A stretch of 64,000 bases of DNA from Semisulcospira habei (lineage: Eukaryota > Mollusca > Gastropoda > Semisulcospiridae): NCBI GenBank assembly GCA_036245525.1, contig BTPG01000002.1:166423950-166487949 (forward strand), given 5' to 3'. Of the stretch, positions 20,095 through 31,424 are shown piece by piece; within the stretch, counting starts at the first letter, position 1, and every line of letters starts with the position of its first letter. Position numbers and translations under genes: made by a program. The notes under the pieces are model-generated. The model ran no database searches, was not told the origin of the DNA, and saw only the letters and a program-made list of their open reading frames with translations.

Positions 20095-20222
20095 CTTTAC
20101 CCCAAGACAATGCAGAAACAACCCTCAGAAAAAATGGGTGTCTGACTTGGTCACCCAGATTTTTACACACCCCCATTTTTCATAAGGATGGTAAAGACAG
20201 TCACCCATTTGAGCTCTTTCGT

Positions 20223-20308
<86 letters not shown>

Positions 20309-20325
20309 TTACACACACACTTACA
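20095..20325 (+). repeat. Dispersed repeat ending in (CA)n (copy 3)
   Basis: Third copy of the CAACCCTCAGAAAAAATGGG..CATAAGGATGGTAAAGA block, again running into (AC)n, here about 100 bp long (20224-20325). Confidence 0.82.
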
Positions 20326-20513
20326 CATGATTGTTAGAATATACAAACGTGTACATTCGTGTGTCTACGAATAACTAGATATTATTATTTGAGTAATGTC
20401 AGATACTTATAAAGACTTGCCTTGAAACGAGATAATGTCGGAGTGGCTTTAACGTGATGTGGAAGTGAGTTCCACAGTGTGGAACCCGGAAATGACAAAG
20501 TAGATTTAAATAT

Positions 20514-20682
<169 letters not shown>

Positions 20683-20684
20683 AC

Positions 20685-21725
20685 GTCATATTTAGAGTAT
20701 GTCTGAGTTGTGACGGAGTTGCTTCCTTCACGTCACCGCCACAGACTGACTTCCTCCAGATGTCAATTTTTAAGTCCCTTCTATCTATAGAAGGATTTTT
20801 GGGGGACGGATCGCGGTGGGCGAATTTAATAGCATGTCCATGATGTCAAAGGCGGGCGGGCTAATCCTCTAACAATTGAAGTAACAAGATACAAATTAAG
20901 CCATGTCTAGTTACGCTAACCATGCTGCTCTACGTACATTTGGCGCGAAGTGCCGTATGCGTGCATGTATGTATGTATGTATGTATGCATATATGTATGT
21001 ATGTATGTGTGTATGTATGTATGTATATATGTATGTGTGTATGTATGTGTGTATGTATGTATGTATGTATGTATGTATGTATGTATGTATGTATGTATGT
21101 ATGTATGTATGTATGTATGTATGTATGTATGTATGTATGTATGTATGTATTACTATTATATGTATGCATGTATGTGTTTGAGTTTGTATGTAAACAAGAC
21201 TGAGAATCTCCGATATTTCTGAACACACACGCTTGACACTAGGCGAAATACTTTATGAAGTGGGTGGCTAAGAGTGCCTTAATTGCATGTCTCATTAAAG
21301 ACATAAATACCCGTTTGAAGAAGGTCGGTTGACGCAAATTAGTATTTTAGTCATATTTACTTGAACTTTTGCATATAGCTAGTTTGGAAAAGACATTAGA
21401 TGAGTTCATTAGCCAGCTTTGTATCCTTTCAATTTCTTTAATAAAAATTAATTCTTTTCAGAAAACAATTAAAACAATAAAAAAAAACTTTAATACTCTA
21501 AATATCACGCCATTCTCTCTGGCGCGCGCGGCTCTCTCGAGGCTTACTCTCAAACATGGGCGCATCTCCAGGAGGAATAGATACCCATGCGCCCTCCAGG
21601 CGCATGAGGATCTATACCTCTTGGAGATGTTTGGAGCGCGCGTGAACATTAGCACTAACACGCACACACACATCGACGCGCTTTCCCGTGTACTTAGTAT
21701 ATCATGTAGCTACGTAAAGTGAATC
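20685..21725. repeat. Dispersed repeat K, long copy with a (ATGT)n tract
   Basis: Blocks shared with 22800-23330 (largely in reverse order), 28535-28700, 31430-31850, 41231-41470 and 41590-41990 include TACGTCATATTTAGAGTAT, ATAGCATGTCCATGATGTC, TTGAAGTAACAAGATA and TTGCATATAGCTAGT. A tetranucleotide tract (ATGT)n lies at 20965-21150. A short inverted pair around 21550-21640 includes CTCTTGGAGATG. No protein-coding frame is credible. The element type is unknown; size and inverted blocks suggest a large non-autonomous DNA element. Confidence 0.65.
20965..21150 (+). repeat. (ATGT)n microsatellite
   Basis: A tetranucleotide repeat of about 185 bp with early impurities. It gives false Tyr-Val-Cys-Met and Tyr-Ile-His-Thr frames on both strands. 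Confidence 0.95.
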
Positions 21726-21968
21726 TGTTTTCACACAAATTTTATAGCAAGACTGAAATTGTACCGTGAAGTTTTAGTTTTGTCACCATTTTCTCAAGCA
21801 AATGAAGCCCGAATGTGAAACTCATAATTATCACGTACAATATAAAATTACGTTAAAACTAAAACTTACTTGATGACAAATTACGTTTAACAAATCAAAG
21901 ACGAGTATGTCCTGCGCCCCTAATAGAACTCAGTGACGCATTGGAAGATCTGCGAGACTTTTTTAATA

Positions 21969-22337
21969 GGATTGATTGATTGATTGATTGTACATTGCTT
22001 AACGTCCTGACAGCAACAAGACTTTCTCAGGACGTGACTGCACTGCTTGTGAAAAAACAACAACAACAACAACAACAAAAAAAAAACCCAGAAAATTGAA
22101 TGTATGTCGCCTGTCGGTCTAATACGTTAAATAAACCTACGGCATTGGGTCTGAATAAAGCTAGGACCATTTAGCAACACACATCCAATATCAAGAACTA
22201 CAACAGCGCAGGCAGTAGGGAGAGTTTGAAAAAGGTAAGTACAGTTGAATGGACCAAAGGTAGACAGAAACACATGCCCCAGAATAGAATGGAAAACCCA
22301 CCCTGTTGGGCTGACCAGGGTGACACTGGGAATTAAA
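21969..22337 (+). repeat. Dispersed repeat E, uninterrupted copy
   Basis: It starts in a short (TTGA)n run followed by TTGTACATTGCTTAACGTCC, and ends GACCAGGGTGACACTGGGAA. It matches 13546-14097 but lacks the MITE found there, giving the empty TTAA site at 22127-22130. Confidence 0.78.
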
Positions 22338-22635
22338 AAGTAGTTAATCCCACCCAAATCCTCCAGGGCAGACCCGGGTGGGGTTTTTTCAATAGGAGAT
22401 AATTCAACAACATAATCAGGTCAAAGACAAAAGGTCGAGCCATTGGCAACGAGGACAACTCTCATATAAAAAGGACTTTGTGGGTTATGGTTCATCCCAT
22501 CTTGTTTTTTTTTTCTGTTTTAATTTATTTCTGAAAAGAATTAAAAATGTACAAAGCTGGCTAACGAACTCATCCAATGTCTTTCTCCAAACTATCTATT
22601 TTGGGTCACCTGCATGCTCTTCTGAAAGCGCGACG

Positions 22636-22662
22636 ATGTGTGTGTGTGTGTTTGTGTGTGTA

Positions 22663-22750
<88 letters not shown>
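22636..22750 (+). repeat. (GT)n microsatellite
   Basis: A GT run with occasional TTT interruptions, within a region related to repeat K. Confidence 0.93.
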
Positions 22751-22789
22751 TGTTTTAATGCGTGTATGCGCGCGCGCTCCAAACATCTC

Positions 22790-23330
22790 CAATAGACATA
22801 GATCCTCAATCGCTCCCGGGTGCATGAGGATCTAAGCCTCTTGGAGATGCGCCTATGTGTGTGTGAGAGAGACTTCGGCGCGCACTAGAGAGAAATACGT
22901 CATATTTAGAGTATTTTCGCAATGTCTGCGTGGTGACGGAGTTGCTCCTTTTACGTCACTGCAATTGTCTGACTTTCTCTAAAAGTCAAATTTTTTTACT
23001 GTTTAAATTCTTTTCTGAAAAGAATTAATTTTTACTAAAGAAATTGAAAGGAGACAAAGCTGGCTAACGAACTCATCTAATGTATTTATCCCAAATAGAT
23101 ATATCCAAAATTTCAAGTAAATATTAAAAACAATTCGGACTCTAATCTGGGTTAACCGAATTCCTATAAACGATTGTTTATGTATGAAATACTCATACGC
23201 ACATACGGCTCTTCGCACCTAATGTATGTTCAGCAACGAGGTTAGCGTAGCTTGTCATGACGTGATTTTTATCTTGTTACTTCAATTGTGAGAGGTTTAG
23301 GCCTGCCGTCTTTTGACATCATGGACAGGC
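22790..23330 (-). repeat. Dispersed repeat K, partly inverted copy
   Basis: It contains TACGTCATATTTAGAGTAT in plus orientation near 22892. Near 23040-23280 it carries reverse complements of the K blocks (GGCTAACGAACTCATCTAAT, TTATCTTGTTACTTCAATTG). Its copy of the CTCTTGGAGATGC hairpin lies at 22785-22850. Confidence 0.62.
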
Positions 23331-23439
23331 TATTAAAAAGGAAAAAAGAGATAAGGACTTCTTAGATTTACATGAATATGTCAATGGGTTGTCAAGTTTA
23401 CCGGTTTCCATTTTGAAAAGGGGAAAACGAGTTCAGTAA

Positions 23440-24185
23440 CGAACTCGAAACACTAAGCATGTTTTAGAGAAGTCAAAAGGGAAAACGCTAAGAGCCCCAG
23501 CCGTCTCACGAATCACGGATTCAAAGTGGTGTCAGCAAAATATACTTCAGATGTTTACTGAGTCTCCACAACCGGAGGATTATCACGAGGATCAATTTTT
23601 CAACGACCAAAAGTCAAAACCGTCCGAGAAAACCTGGATACAACTTGGTCTCAGCAAGGGGCATACATCCTCACGAGCCCCCGCAGTCTCGGGGGCCCAT
23701 GAGGATCTATGTGTCTTGCAGTCGTGTGACTTTTTCTCATCAGTTAAGGGTTTAAAAATGATGATTCGGTTGATTGGAGAAAGTAACGTGCGCAGATACT
23801 AGTGCGCAGATACTAGTGTTATACAATTTCTTACAAAGCCTGTTTAGTCAATGCCTAATTTTACGACACTCTACAGTACGCGATCCTGTGGTAATCGCAT
23901 TCAGTTGAGCGTGTAATGCTGTGACAACATTGTACGCTCAACTGAATGTGATCTAACCTGCCTGGCACAGGTCGAGGGTCGTATTATGCATTGACCATAC
24001 AGGCGTTAGCTTCTGCGCACATCACCATTATGCCATTCCATTTATGTATGCTGACTATTAACATGTTGGACTTTACGGCTTCCAGTCGCAAGGTCCAAAA
24101 TCGCAGGCCATCACACGACTATTATCTAAGATCGCCTTGGCCTTCCTTCAGACACGTCGCGGAACTTTTCAATGGGTAGGCGTAC
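23440..24185 (+). repeat. Dispersed repeat D, copy 1
   Basis: It shares ordered blocks with 44085-44650: GGATTCAAAGTGGTGTC, GTTAAGGG..ATGATTCGGTTGA, then a palindrome near 23900-23950 (GCATTCAGTTGAGCG and CGCTCAACTGAATG), then TTCCAGTCGCAAGGTCCAAA. It has no credible coding frame. The central palindrome suggests a DNA element. Confidence 0.7.
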
Positions 24186-24189
24186 TGAC

Positions 24190-24778
24190 AATGATAGCTA
24201 ATGATCTCAGTCTAATTACGTTCTTGTAAGAAATCAAGCCTTCTGGAAAAGTTCAGAATTGAATACAAAATTGCAACCCTCACTCACCAGGTTTTTGGTA
24301 AAACGCTCCAGACATACGTGTCCTCTTGTCCCTGTGTTTACACACCAACCAGATCGCTGCGCTGCGGTGCTGACGACAGAATATTGACTATCGCCAGAAT
24401 ATCCCTAAAAAACTTTGGACAGCGGTCTTTTTCTTTCCAAGTTCCCAAAGTGTGGAATGGCCTTCCCCAGGATATTCGCCACGCATCATCTTTTGACTAT
24501 TTTCAGGGCTAGATTGAAAACATTTTTTGAATCTGGCCTTTGAAATGAATTGATAAACTCTTCGTTTCTTTATATCTGATCAGGCTCTTGAAATGTTTTA
24601 TGTTTATTATTTCAGTATGTGAATTTATACTTAAAGATGACAGATTTGTATGCTGACTGTACATTATCGTATTCACCCAGTTAGATTATCTATACGTAAA
24701 GCGCTCAGAGCCTTTATTGCGCGATATAAGAGTTATATATTACCTTTATTAGTATTATTATTATTTTACAGCAAACAT
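24190..24778 (+). pseudogene. L2-like LINE 3' terminal fragment
   Basis: The frame around 24240-24512 has the look of a LINE C-terminus (FRIEYKIATLTHQVFGKTL, TRSLRCGADD, SFQVPKVWNGLPQDIR) with stops shortly after. It ends with the 3' motif AAGCGCTCAGAGCC..GCGCGATATAAGAG and (TTA)n (to about 24778), typical of CR1/L2-type 3' ends. It is strongly 5'-truncated. Confidence 0.72.
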
Positions 24779-24849
24779 ATTTTTAAGAATAAAATGGCTT
24801 TAAATGAGAAGTGTTCTTCCAAGAACAGTACCAACATGGTGGTCTTTAA

Positions 24850-25058
24850 CCCATTTCATACTGAGGCTAAACGCTTCAAATTTATATACTGCCATATGCA
24901 AGCTACATTATATTACTTATATATAAGGATATAGACCAATGGCTTTAGTTTCAGGGTGGTGCTAGAATAACTTGGCGTCTAGAGGCGCCAGTGGCACTAC
25001 CCTTAAACTATTTTAGTCGAAGTTTTTTCCCACACTGGGGTATTCCGAATGATAAGGG
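24850..25058 (-). mobile_element. Palindromic MITE, family B (copy 3, reversed, complete)
   Basis: A 209-bp element with intact TTAA at 24846-24849 and 25059-25062. It is the reverse complement of the copies at 173-390 and 6810-7039 and ends CCGAATGATAAGGG. The core hairpin at about 24952-25012 has lost part of one arm, with GGCGCC at the turn. Confidence 0.85.
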
Positions 25059-25062
25059 TTAA

Positions 25063-25610
25063 TGACAGGTGACACCTTTTGCCTTTCAAGATCTGTCTCG
25101 TACAAACCACGTTTTTTCTCGGCAGTTCCTAAAACACAAATTTTAAGGTATTTTTAAAATCTTCACGACAACACTGAACCATAAAGGCCCTTAAATTGTA
25201 AACTATGCACAACAGGCAAGACATATAATTATACATAATTATATAATTAAGTCAACCATAGTAAGTGAATAATCAGTCGGACAATTATTCGATGGAAAAG
25301 CAAAGACACCCCCTCCCTCCCCCCCTTTCCTACAAAACTGTTAACATAAACTTTTACGCGCCAAGTTTTGACCTGTGCACGTTTCGACGAGGAGAATCTA
25401 CGCATCTAAAACCAGCCAAACATAAGTGCTGTTAATAGTGATCAAACCTTTCGGACATGCTCAATGGCTGTCAATAAGTCACCGGCCTTAGGTCAGAGGT
25501 CACATATGGACGAATAGAAATGGTGCTTTCAGGACACAATAGCTAGGTTCTCCAGATAAAACCGGTGTCTCCGCTAAAACAAGCAGACGGCTAGCCGGAG
25601 TGCAAGAAAC
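25063..25610. other. Upstream region of the micro-exon gene; no repeat recognised
   Basis: No transposon similarity was recognised. The 548 bases precede a signal-peptide ATG and so may include the promoter and 5' UTR. A TCCAGATAAAACCGG phrase lies about 50 bases before the ATG, but I cannot claim a TATA box from this alone. Confidence 0.35.
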
Positions 25611-25689
25611 ATGTTGGGGGCAGTTCTGCTGTTGTTCACGCCTTTAGGGCCTTTAAGGGCACGTGGCGCCGCCACGACAGGTATCCCAG
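25611..25689 (+). CDS. Signal-peptide exon 1 of a candidate micro-exon gene
   Basis: ATG at 25611 in an acceptable context (A at -3) opens a frame of 26 codons plus one base. It has a hydrophobic core LGAVLLLFTPLGPL, then RARGAA, a plausible signal peptide and cleavage region. The frame ends at CCCAG followed by GTAGGT, a strong splice donor. An alternative donor 9 bases earlier (ACAG|GTATCC) is in the same phase. The exon ends in phase 1, which matches the phase of all downstream 30-nt exons, and splicing to 26378 keeps the frame open (GAT ATT CAG). The predicted product is secreted. I recognise no family. Confidence 0.55.
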
Positions 25690-25921
25690 GTAGGTGGACA
25701 GTTTGACCATTCTGACCACGTGTGCTGATCTTTAACTTTCAACCTTACGTTTCTAAAGAGCCTTACACACAAAATTACATTTACAAGAAAATAGCAGCCA
25801 GCGGGATTATTTTAAAATCAGCCATCGTATCTTACACTTATAATACACGTATATAAAAATGAATGAAATGTATGTTGCTGTTTTTTTAATTGTGTGTGTG
25901 TGTGTGTGCGTGCGTGTGTGC

Positions 25922-25985
<64 letters not shown>

Positions 25986-26377
25986 AGGTTGGGAGGGGGG
26001 GGGGGTTGAAGGGGGTAAAACAGATTAATATCAAATACATGTTATTATACGTTGACTGCTGAGGATTCTCTTGTAGATTTGCCGTGGTGCCTGGAAAGTG
26101 TGTGTGTGTTTGTGTGTGTGTTTGTGTGTGTGTGTTTGTGTGTGTGTGAGTGATACTGTATACAGTTTTTGTTAATGTCGTAATAGTTTAGTAATGCTGT
26201 TGATTAAAATGTTGTTTAATAGCATCATCGATTTATTGATCTATTGTTATTTTGATCTGTTAATCACATTTTCTAATTTCAGTTTTTATGTATTTACTTG
26301 ATCTTCAAGTGTGTAAGTCTGTTAAACTAACTTTGTAATTCTTTTTAATTTATTAATTGCTCGCGTTTATTTCTCAG
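25690..26377 (+). other. Putative intron 1 with a (GT)n tract
   Basis: It runs from GTAGGT to TTTATTTCTCAG. A (GT)n tract lies at 25892-25983 and a shorter GT-rich stretch at 26097-26150. From about 26170 the sequence matches the intron unit repeated at 27700-28050, 45540-45730 and 46500-46720 (TAATGGCATCATCGATTTAT-like text, then TTTATTAATTGCTC). Confidence 0.5.
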
Positions 26378-26407
26378 ATATTCAGCAGCAGCCACCTGCC
26401 GAACAAA
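26378..26407 (+). CDS. 30-nt micro-exon m1 (DIQQQPPAEQ)
   Basis: Acceptor TTTATTTCTCAG, donor GTGAGTAG. With the leading base from exon 1 it reads DIQQQPPAEQ and leaves one base for the next codon. Length 30, phase 1-1. Confidence 0.6.
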
Positions 26408-26489
26408 GTGAGTAGACTTGTTCCGTTTAGTCTGGTTTAGTTTCCCTTTTTTTACATTCGTTCGGCTATGAACGCGATAAACTAATCAA

Positions 26490-27432
26490 TATCTGCTTCA
26501 ACGGCAAAATAGGAAACTGGTTTAGGACTACAGTCGGAGTCAGACAAGGCTGCTTGCTCTCACCTACTCAATTCAACATCTTCCTGGAAAGAATCATGAC
26601 AGACGCTCTGAAAGATCATGAAGGAACTGTCAGTATTGGAGGCAGAACAATCACGAACTTGCGCTTTGCGGACGACATTGATGGCCTTGCAGGAACAGAG
26701 AAGAAGCTAGCTCAGCTGGTGGAAAAGCTGGACAGTACAGCCATTGCGTATGGGATGGAAATCAGTGCGAAGACCAAACTGATGACAAATAACACCAGTG
26801 GCATTGACATTGACGTCATGATTGGAAGCCAAAAACTGGAAACAGTTAATAAATTCAAATACTTAGGAGCCATTGCCAGGATTGCGCAGACAACAACAGC
26901 ACTGCCAAGAATGAAGACCATATGAAAGGACAGAAACATTTCGCTCTGCTCCAAGATCGGAATGATGCGCTCCTTAGTCGTCTCAGTGTTCTTGTATGCC
27001 TTTGAGTCATTGACCCTCACAGCAGATTTTGAAAGGAGGATACAAGCCACTGAAATGAGATGTTTTCGCAGGCTGCTTGGCATTTCATACAGAGATCACA
27101 TCACGAACGAAGAAGTGGGAAGCAGAATAAGGCAAGCCATCGGGCCCTATGAAGACCTATTAGCCATTATGAAAAAACGCAAACTGAAGTGGTATGGGCA
27201 TGTCACGCGTTCAGCAGGGCTTGCCAAAACAATCCTGCAAGGCACTGTGCAAGGAAGACGAATGAGAGGAAGACAGAGGAAAAGATGGGAGGACAATATC
27301 TCAGAGTGGACAGGACTGAGGCTGGGCGATACGCTAAGAACGGCAAAGAACAGAGAGGAATAGAGGGAGCTGGTTGCCAAGTCATCAGTGGTGCCCCAAC
27401 AGTCGGCAAGACTACGGGATATAGATAGATAG
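26490..27432 (+). mobile_element. RTE-like LINE, 5'-truncated (copy 1)
   Basis: The insertion is flanked by AAACTAATCAA (26479-26489) and AAACTAACCAA (27433-27443), an 11-bp duplication with one mismatch. Coding remnants match the copy at 50049-51881: VGVRQGCLLSPTQFNIF, NLRFADDIDGLAG, then the C-terminal CFRRLLGISYRDHI and KWYGHVTRSAGLAKTI. It ends ACGGGATATAGATAGATAG, with only about three GATA units. It interrupts the intron unit after micro-exon m1. Confidence 0.88.
26497..27364 (+). pseudogene. RTE-type reverse transcriptase remnant
   Basis: The frame has a stop after PRMKTI (near 26923) and other damage, and lacks the endonuclease and motif A because of 5' truncation. The catalytic FADD is present. 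The C-terminal region, with RRLLGISYRDHITNEEV and RQRKRWEDNISEWTG, is typical of RTE-group elements. It is not functional. Confidence 0.85.
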
Positions 27433-27442
27433 AAACTAACCA

Positions 27443-27916
27443 AGCACATCCACAGTTTAAACAAAATAATATGATCATATTTCATGAAAACTAAAAAGTA
27501 AAAAAGTTGTGAATTGGTCGCATGTGATGTGTGAATATACTTTATTTATTATATATTAGTAATAATATCTGTTCTGCTTGTAGTCTTCAATTTTATTTTA
27601 TTATCTATGCCCCTGTGATGAAAGATAAATTTCACTTCTTGGACAATCTTCTTCTTCTTTTTCTTCTTCTTCTTCTTATTTCATGCGCAGAGATTATACG
27701 TATTGTGCGATAAATGTGCGAAAATATTGTCTAATGACATCATCGATATAGTAATCTCTTGTTATTTTGATCTATTGATGCGCCTAGTCACCTTTTCCCT
27801 AATCTCGGTTGTATTTATTGATTTGAATTTTTACAGATATTTCTAAAGTATGTAAATTTGCTATACTAACCTTGCAATTATTTTCAGTTTATTAAATGAT
27901 CACGTTTATTGTTCAG
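27443..27916 (+). repeat. Intron repeat unit before micro-exon m2
   Basis: After the RTE insertion the unit resumes (TTTAAACAAAATAATATGATC). It continues through CTATGCCCCTGTGATGAAAGA, a (CTT)n stretch at 27645-27677, TGATCTATTGATGCGCCTAG and ends TTTATTGTTCAG. The same order is found in units at 42300-42480, 45840-46720 and 47190-49610. Confidence 0.75.
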
Positions 27917-27946
27917 CTGCTCAGCAGCAGCCCCTTGCTGAGCAAA
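27917..27946 (+). CDS. 30-nt micro-exon m2 (TAQQQPLAEQ)
   Basis: Acceptor TTTATTGTTCAG, donor GTAAGTAG. Phase 1-1 and open. The next micro-exon follows after an intron of only 104 bases. Confidence 0.6.
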
Positions 27947-28050
27947 GTAAGTAGACTTTTGTTTTTACAGAAAATGCTTAAGTATGTAATTTTGCTTTAC
28001 TAACCTTGTAATTATTTTCAATTTATTAAATGAACACGTTTATTTTACAG

Positions 28051-28080
28051 CCACTCCGCAGCAACCCCGTCCTGAGCAAA
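28051..28080 (+). CDS. 30-nt micro-exon m3 (TTPQQPRPEQ)
   Basis: Acceptor TTTATTTTACAG, donor GTGAGTTG. Phase 1-1 and open. It has diverged from the others at several codons but keeps length, frame and splice sites. Confidence 0.58.
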
Positions 28081-28317
28081 GTGAGTTGACTTGTTCCTTT
28101 TCTTTCTTTCATTCATACGGCTTTGGAGGTGCTAAACTCATCAATGACACATCCATAAAGCTAGAAAATTTAAATGTTGTTAATTGTGGACGCTGCCTTT
28201 GTGGTCGCATGTGTCCTGTTAATGTGCATTCTTTTGAACATATTAGTAGTACTTGCGTTTTATTTTATTGTCTATGCCCCTGTGTTGAAAGATAATTTTT
28301 TTTTCCTGGGACAGTAA

Positions 28318-28407
<90 letters not shown>
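28318..28407 (+). repeat. (ATT)n microsatellite
   Basis: A triplet run of about 90 bp. It sits in the intron unit where other units have (CTT)n or (ACT)n tracts. Confidence 0.95.
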
Positions 28408-28409
<2 letters not shown>

Positions 28410-28534
28410 GTGCGCAGATATTATATGTGTTCTGCGAGTGATGTTTGAAATCATTGATTTACGGATCTATTGTTATGCTGATCTATTGATGCGACAAATC
28501 ACCTTTTTCCTAATCTCGGTTTTATTTTTCTTCC

Positions 28535-28700
28535 TTTTAAGTTCCTTCTATTTATAGAAGGGACATTTTGGGACAGGTCGCGGTAGGGCGAATTTAATAG
28601 CATGTTCATGATGTCAAAGGCGGGCAGGCTAAAACTCTAACAATTGAAGTAACAAGATAAAAATTACGTCATGTCTAGTTACGCTAACCTCGCTGCTGAA
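28535..28700 (+). repeat. Dispersed repeat K fragment
   Basis: It matches 20770-20930 closely (AGTTCCTTCTATTTATAGAA, ATAGCATGTTCATGATGTC, CAATTGAAGTAACAAGATA). Confidence 0.75.
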
Positions 28701-28704
28701 CGCA

Positions 28705-28920
28705 CACTTAAATAATAATAATTTAAATAATTACGGTATTTATAATGCGCTTATCTTATAATAATTATAACTCTAAGCGCGCACTCACAACTCGCGCACG
28801 CATGCTCACGCTTTAATAATATAATAATAATAATTATGGTATTTATAATGCGCTTAACTTATAATAATTATAACTCTAAGCGCGCACTCACAACTCGCAC
28901 ACGCATGCGCACGCTTTAGA
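28705..28920 (+). repeat. Tandem duplicate of a SINE-like AT-rich unit
   Basis: The phrase TATTTATAATGCGCTTA..AACTCTAAGCGCGCACTCAC appears twice, near 28738 and 28840, about 100 bp apart, each followed by ACGCATGC. The GCGCTTA motif resembles 3' ends of SINE or LINE families. Confidence 0.65.
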
Positions 28921-28934
28921 CAATGACTCACGTA

Positions 28935-31005
28935 CCAGAAATACATTACGACAGTCAGCTTGGGGCGGTGGTGTGGTGATATAGTGCTAGAACTGTTGAA
29001 AGAGGTGAGTTTTGTGGGCGGACTGGAAGGAGGAGAGTGAGTGTTTCTGACGGAGAGAGAGAGAGTGGGAGAGTGTTCCAGGTAGATGGACCGTAGACGG
29101 AGAAGGAGCGGGGGCCGAAAGTGCTGAGTTTAGTGCGGGGGATGTGGAGGCGGAGAGGGTCGGAGGCGGAGCGGAGGGAGCGAGAAGGAGTGTAGGGTGA
29201 AGTAAGTTGAAGAGATAGGCAGGAGCGTGGTTGTTCAGTGATTTGTAACAGAGAGACAGAATCTTGTATTGGATGTGTTGGGGATGGGGAGCCATTGGAG
29301 GAGTTTGAGCAGGGGAGTGATGTGGTCGGATTTTTTCTTTCTGAGGACGAGGCGGGCAGCATTGTTCTGGACGCGCTGGAGAGTGAAAGTGGTGGAGTGT
29401 GGGAGGCCGGAAAGGAGAGAGTTGAAATAGTCGATGCGAGATAAAATGAGAGAGACATCAAGTTTGGTTGCAGCTTCGGTGGTGAGGTATTTTCTGATCT
29501 GACTGATGCGACGGAGATGGAAATAGCATGCCTGGGCCGTGGCAGAGACGAAGCTGGTCATGGAAAGAGAGGAATCCAGGATAACGCCAAGGTTCTTGGC
29601 AGAGTCAGAGAGGGAGATGTGGGTGCCGTCGAGTTGAAGGTGGAGCGAGGGAGGGAGCTGGGAAAGTTTCTGGCGAGTGCCTAGCAGCATGGCTGCCGTT
29701 TTGTCGTCGTTCAGTTTAAGCTTGTTTGATGTCATCCAGTTTTTCACGTCTTCGTAGCAGTCAGCCGTGCGAGTCAGTAGTGACTGAGTGTTGTCGAGTT
29801 TGTCTTTGTCTAGTAGTTGTGAGTCGTCAGCGTAGAGGTGGTGGTGTATGTGATGAGACTGGATGATGATGGACAGGGGAGAGGTGTAAAGTGTGAAAAG
29901 GACAAGGCCCAGGACAGACCCTTGTGGAACTCCGCAGGAGAGCCTGACTGGGTTGGAGGAGACGCCGTCAATGTTGACGGACTGCTATCTGTCGGATAGG
30001 TAGGAGAGGAACCAGGAGTGAGCAGAGTCAGTAATGCCGATGGAGTGGTGAAGGCGGTGGAGGAGGATAGAGTAGTCTATAGTGTCGAAGGCGGCAGAGA
30101 GATCGGGTAGCGTAAGAAGGGAAATGTTGCCCGAGTCGGTGGAGAGGAGCAGGTCGTTTAGGATATGTAGAAGGGCTGTTTCAGTGCTGTGATGTTTGCG
30201 ATAGGCAGACTGAAAGGGACTGAGGAGGTTGTTGTCGGCGAGGTGAAGTTGAGCTGGTTGAGAACAACCTTCTCAAGAAGCTTGGACAGGAAAGAGAGAT
30301 TGGAGACTTGGCGATAGTTCTTGAGATCGTTTGGGTCGAGGTTGTTTTTTTTTTAGGAGAGGACGGACGATGGCGGACTTGAAGATATCGGGGACGGTGC
30401 CATTCTCTAGAGATGTGTTGATGATGTTGGTAATGAAGGGCAGAAGTTTTGGAAGACCGTCCCGGTAGAGAGAAGCTGGGAAGGGGTCTAGTTCGCAGGT
30501 TTTGAAAGGCATGGACTTTATGGTCTTGAGGACTTCTTCCTGAGAGACGGGGCGGAAGGACGAGAGGGGAGTGCTGGAAAAGGGGGTGGAGGGGGGGGGG
30601 TTTGGGAGGGCAAGGCGGAGAAGGCTTAGTATCGAGTGTGTTGCGCAGAGTTTGGATTTTGTCGGAAAAATAGGTGGAAAAAGTGGACGGGAGTTCTTCT
30701 TTGCTGTGTGTGTTGGGGAGAGGAGAGTTTTTAGAAGTGCCTAGGAGTGTGTTCATGGTAGCGTAGAGGGTTTTGGAAGAAGTGGATTCCAAGATGTTGT
30801 TTTGAAGGTGTTTACGTTTTGAGTCCGATATCATTCTGCAGACTTTGGATCTGGTGGTTTGGAAGATCTGTCTGTGAACGGTGAGATCGGATGAGCGCCA
30901 GCGGCGTTCCGCTTGTCGGCGCTTGCGCTTAGCCCCAGCTATGTCGTCAGTGAGCCAGGGGCAGGGGAGTCGATTGGGTATGGAGCAGCGACTTACGTAC
31001 CACAA
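28935..31005 (-). pseudogene. L2-like LINE, 5'-truncated, minus strand
   Basis: Read from 31005 downwards it carries the endonuclease-RT linker (CPWLTDDIAGAKRKRRQAER), CELDPFPASLYRDG and FKSAIVRPLLKK. The reverse transcriptase follows, with FQSAYRKHHSTETALL, LSAAFDTID, CGVPQGSVLG and LYADDSQL, and then the C-terminal LSRIDYFNSLLSGLP and RKKKSDHITPLLKLL. A stop interrupts the frame after SYLSDR (near 29990), and a T run near 30344 shifts it. Residue patterns such as RIDYFNSLLSGLP fit the L2/CR1 group. It is inactive. A second, shorter copy abuts it at 31010. Confidence 0.88.
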
Positions 31006-31009
31006 ATAG

Positions 31010-31422
31010 TAAAATTGATTACGACAGTCTGCTTAGGGTGGGCAGTGTGGTGGTATAGTGCTAGAACTGTTGAAAGAGGTGAGTTTTGAGGGCGGACTGG
31101 AAGGAGGAGAGAGAGAGAGAGAGTGTTTCTGACGGAGAGAGAGTCTGAGAGTGTTCCAGGTAGATGGACCGTATACTGAGAAGGAGCGGGGGCCGAAAGT
31201 GTTGAGTTTGGTGCGGCGGGGGGATGTGGAGGCGGAGAGGGTCAGAGGCGGAGCGGAGGGAGCGGGGAGGAATGTAGGGGTGAAGTAAGTTTGAGAGATA
31301 GACGCAGTTGTTCAGAGATTTGTAGCAGAGAGACAGAATCATGTATTGGATGCGTTGGCGGGTGGGAAGCCAGTGAAGGAGTTTGAGCAGGGGAGTGATG
31401 TGGTCGGATTTTTTCTTTCGCC
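31010..31422 (-). pseudogene. L2-like LINE, second short copy, minus strand
   Basis: Only the C-terminal part remains (KKKSDHITPLLKLLHWLP down to the 3' text ACGACAGTCTGCTTAGGG). It repeats 28950-29340 in the same orientation, with a small GA expansion near 31110. It is bordered at 31425 by repeat K. Confidence 0.85.
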
Positions 31423-31424
31423 TT

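Noticed and set aside
20903..21228. Tyr-Val-Cys-Met and Tyr-Ile-His-Thr frames on both strands
   Set aside because: They come from the (ATGT)n tract.
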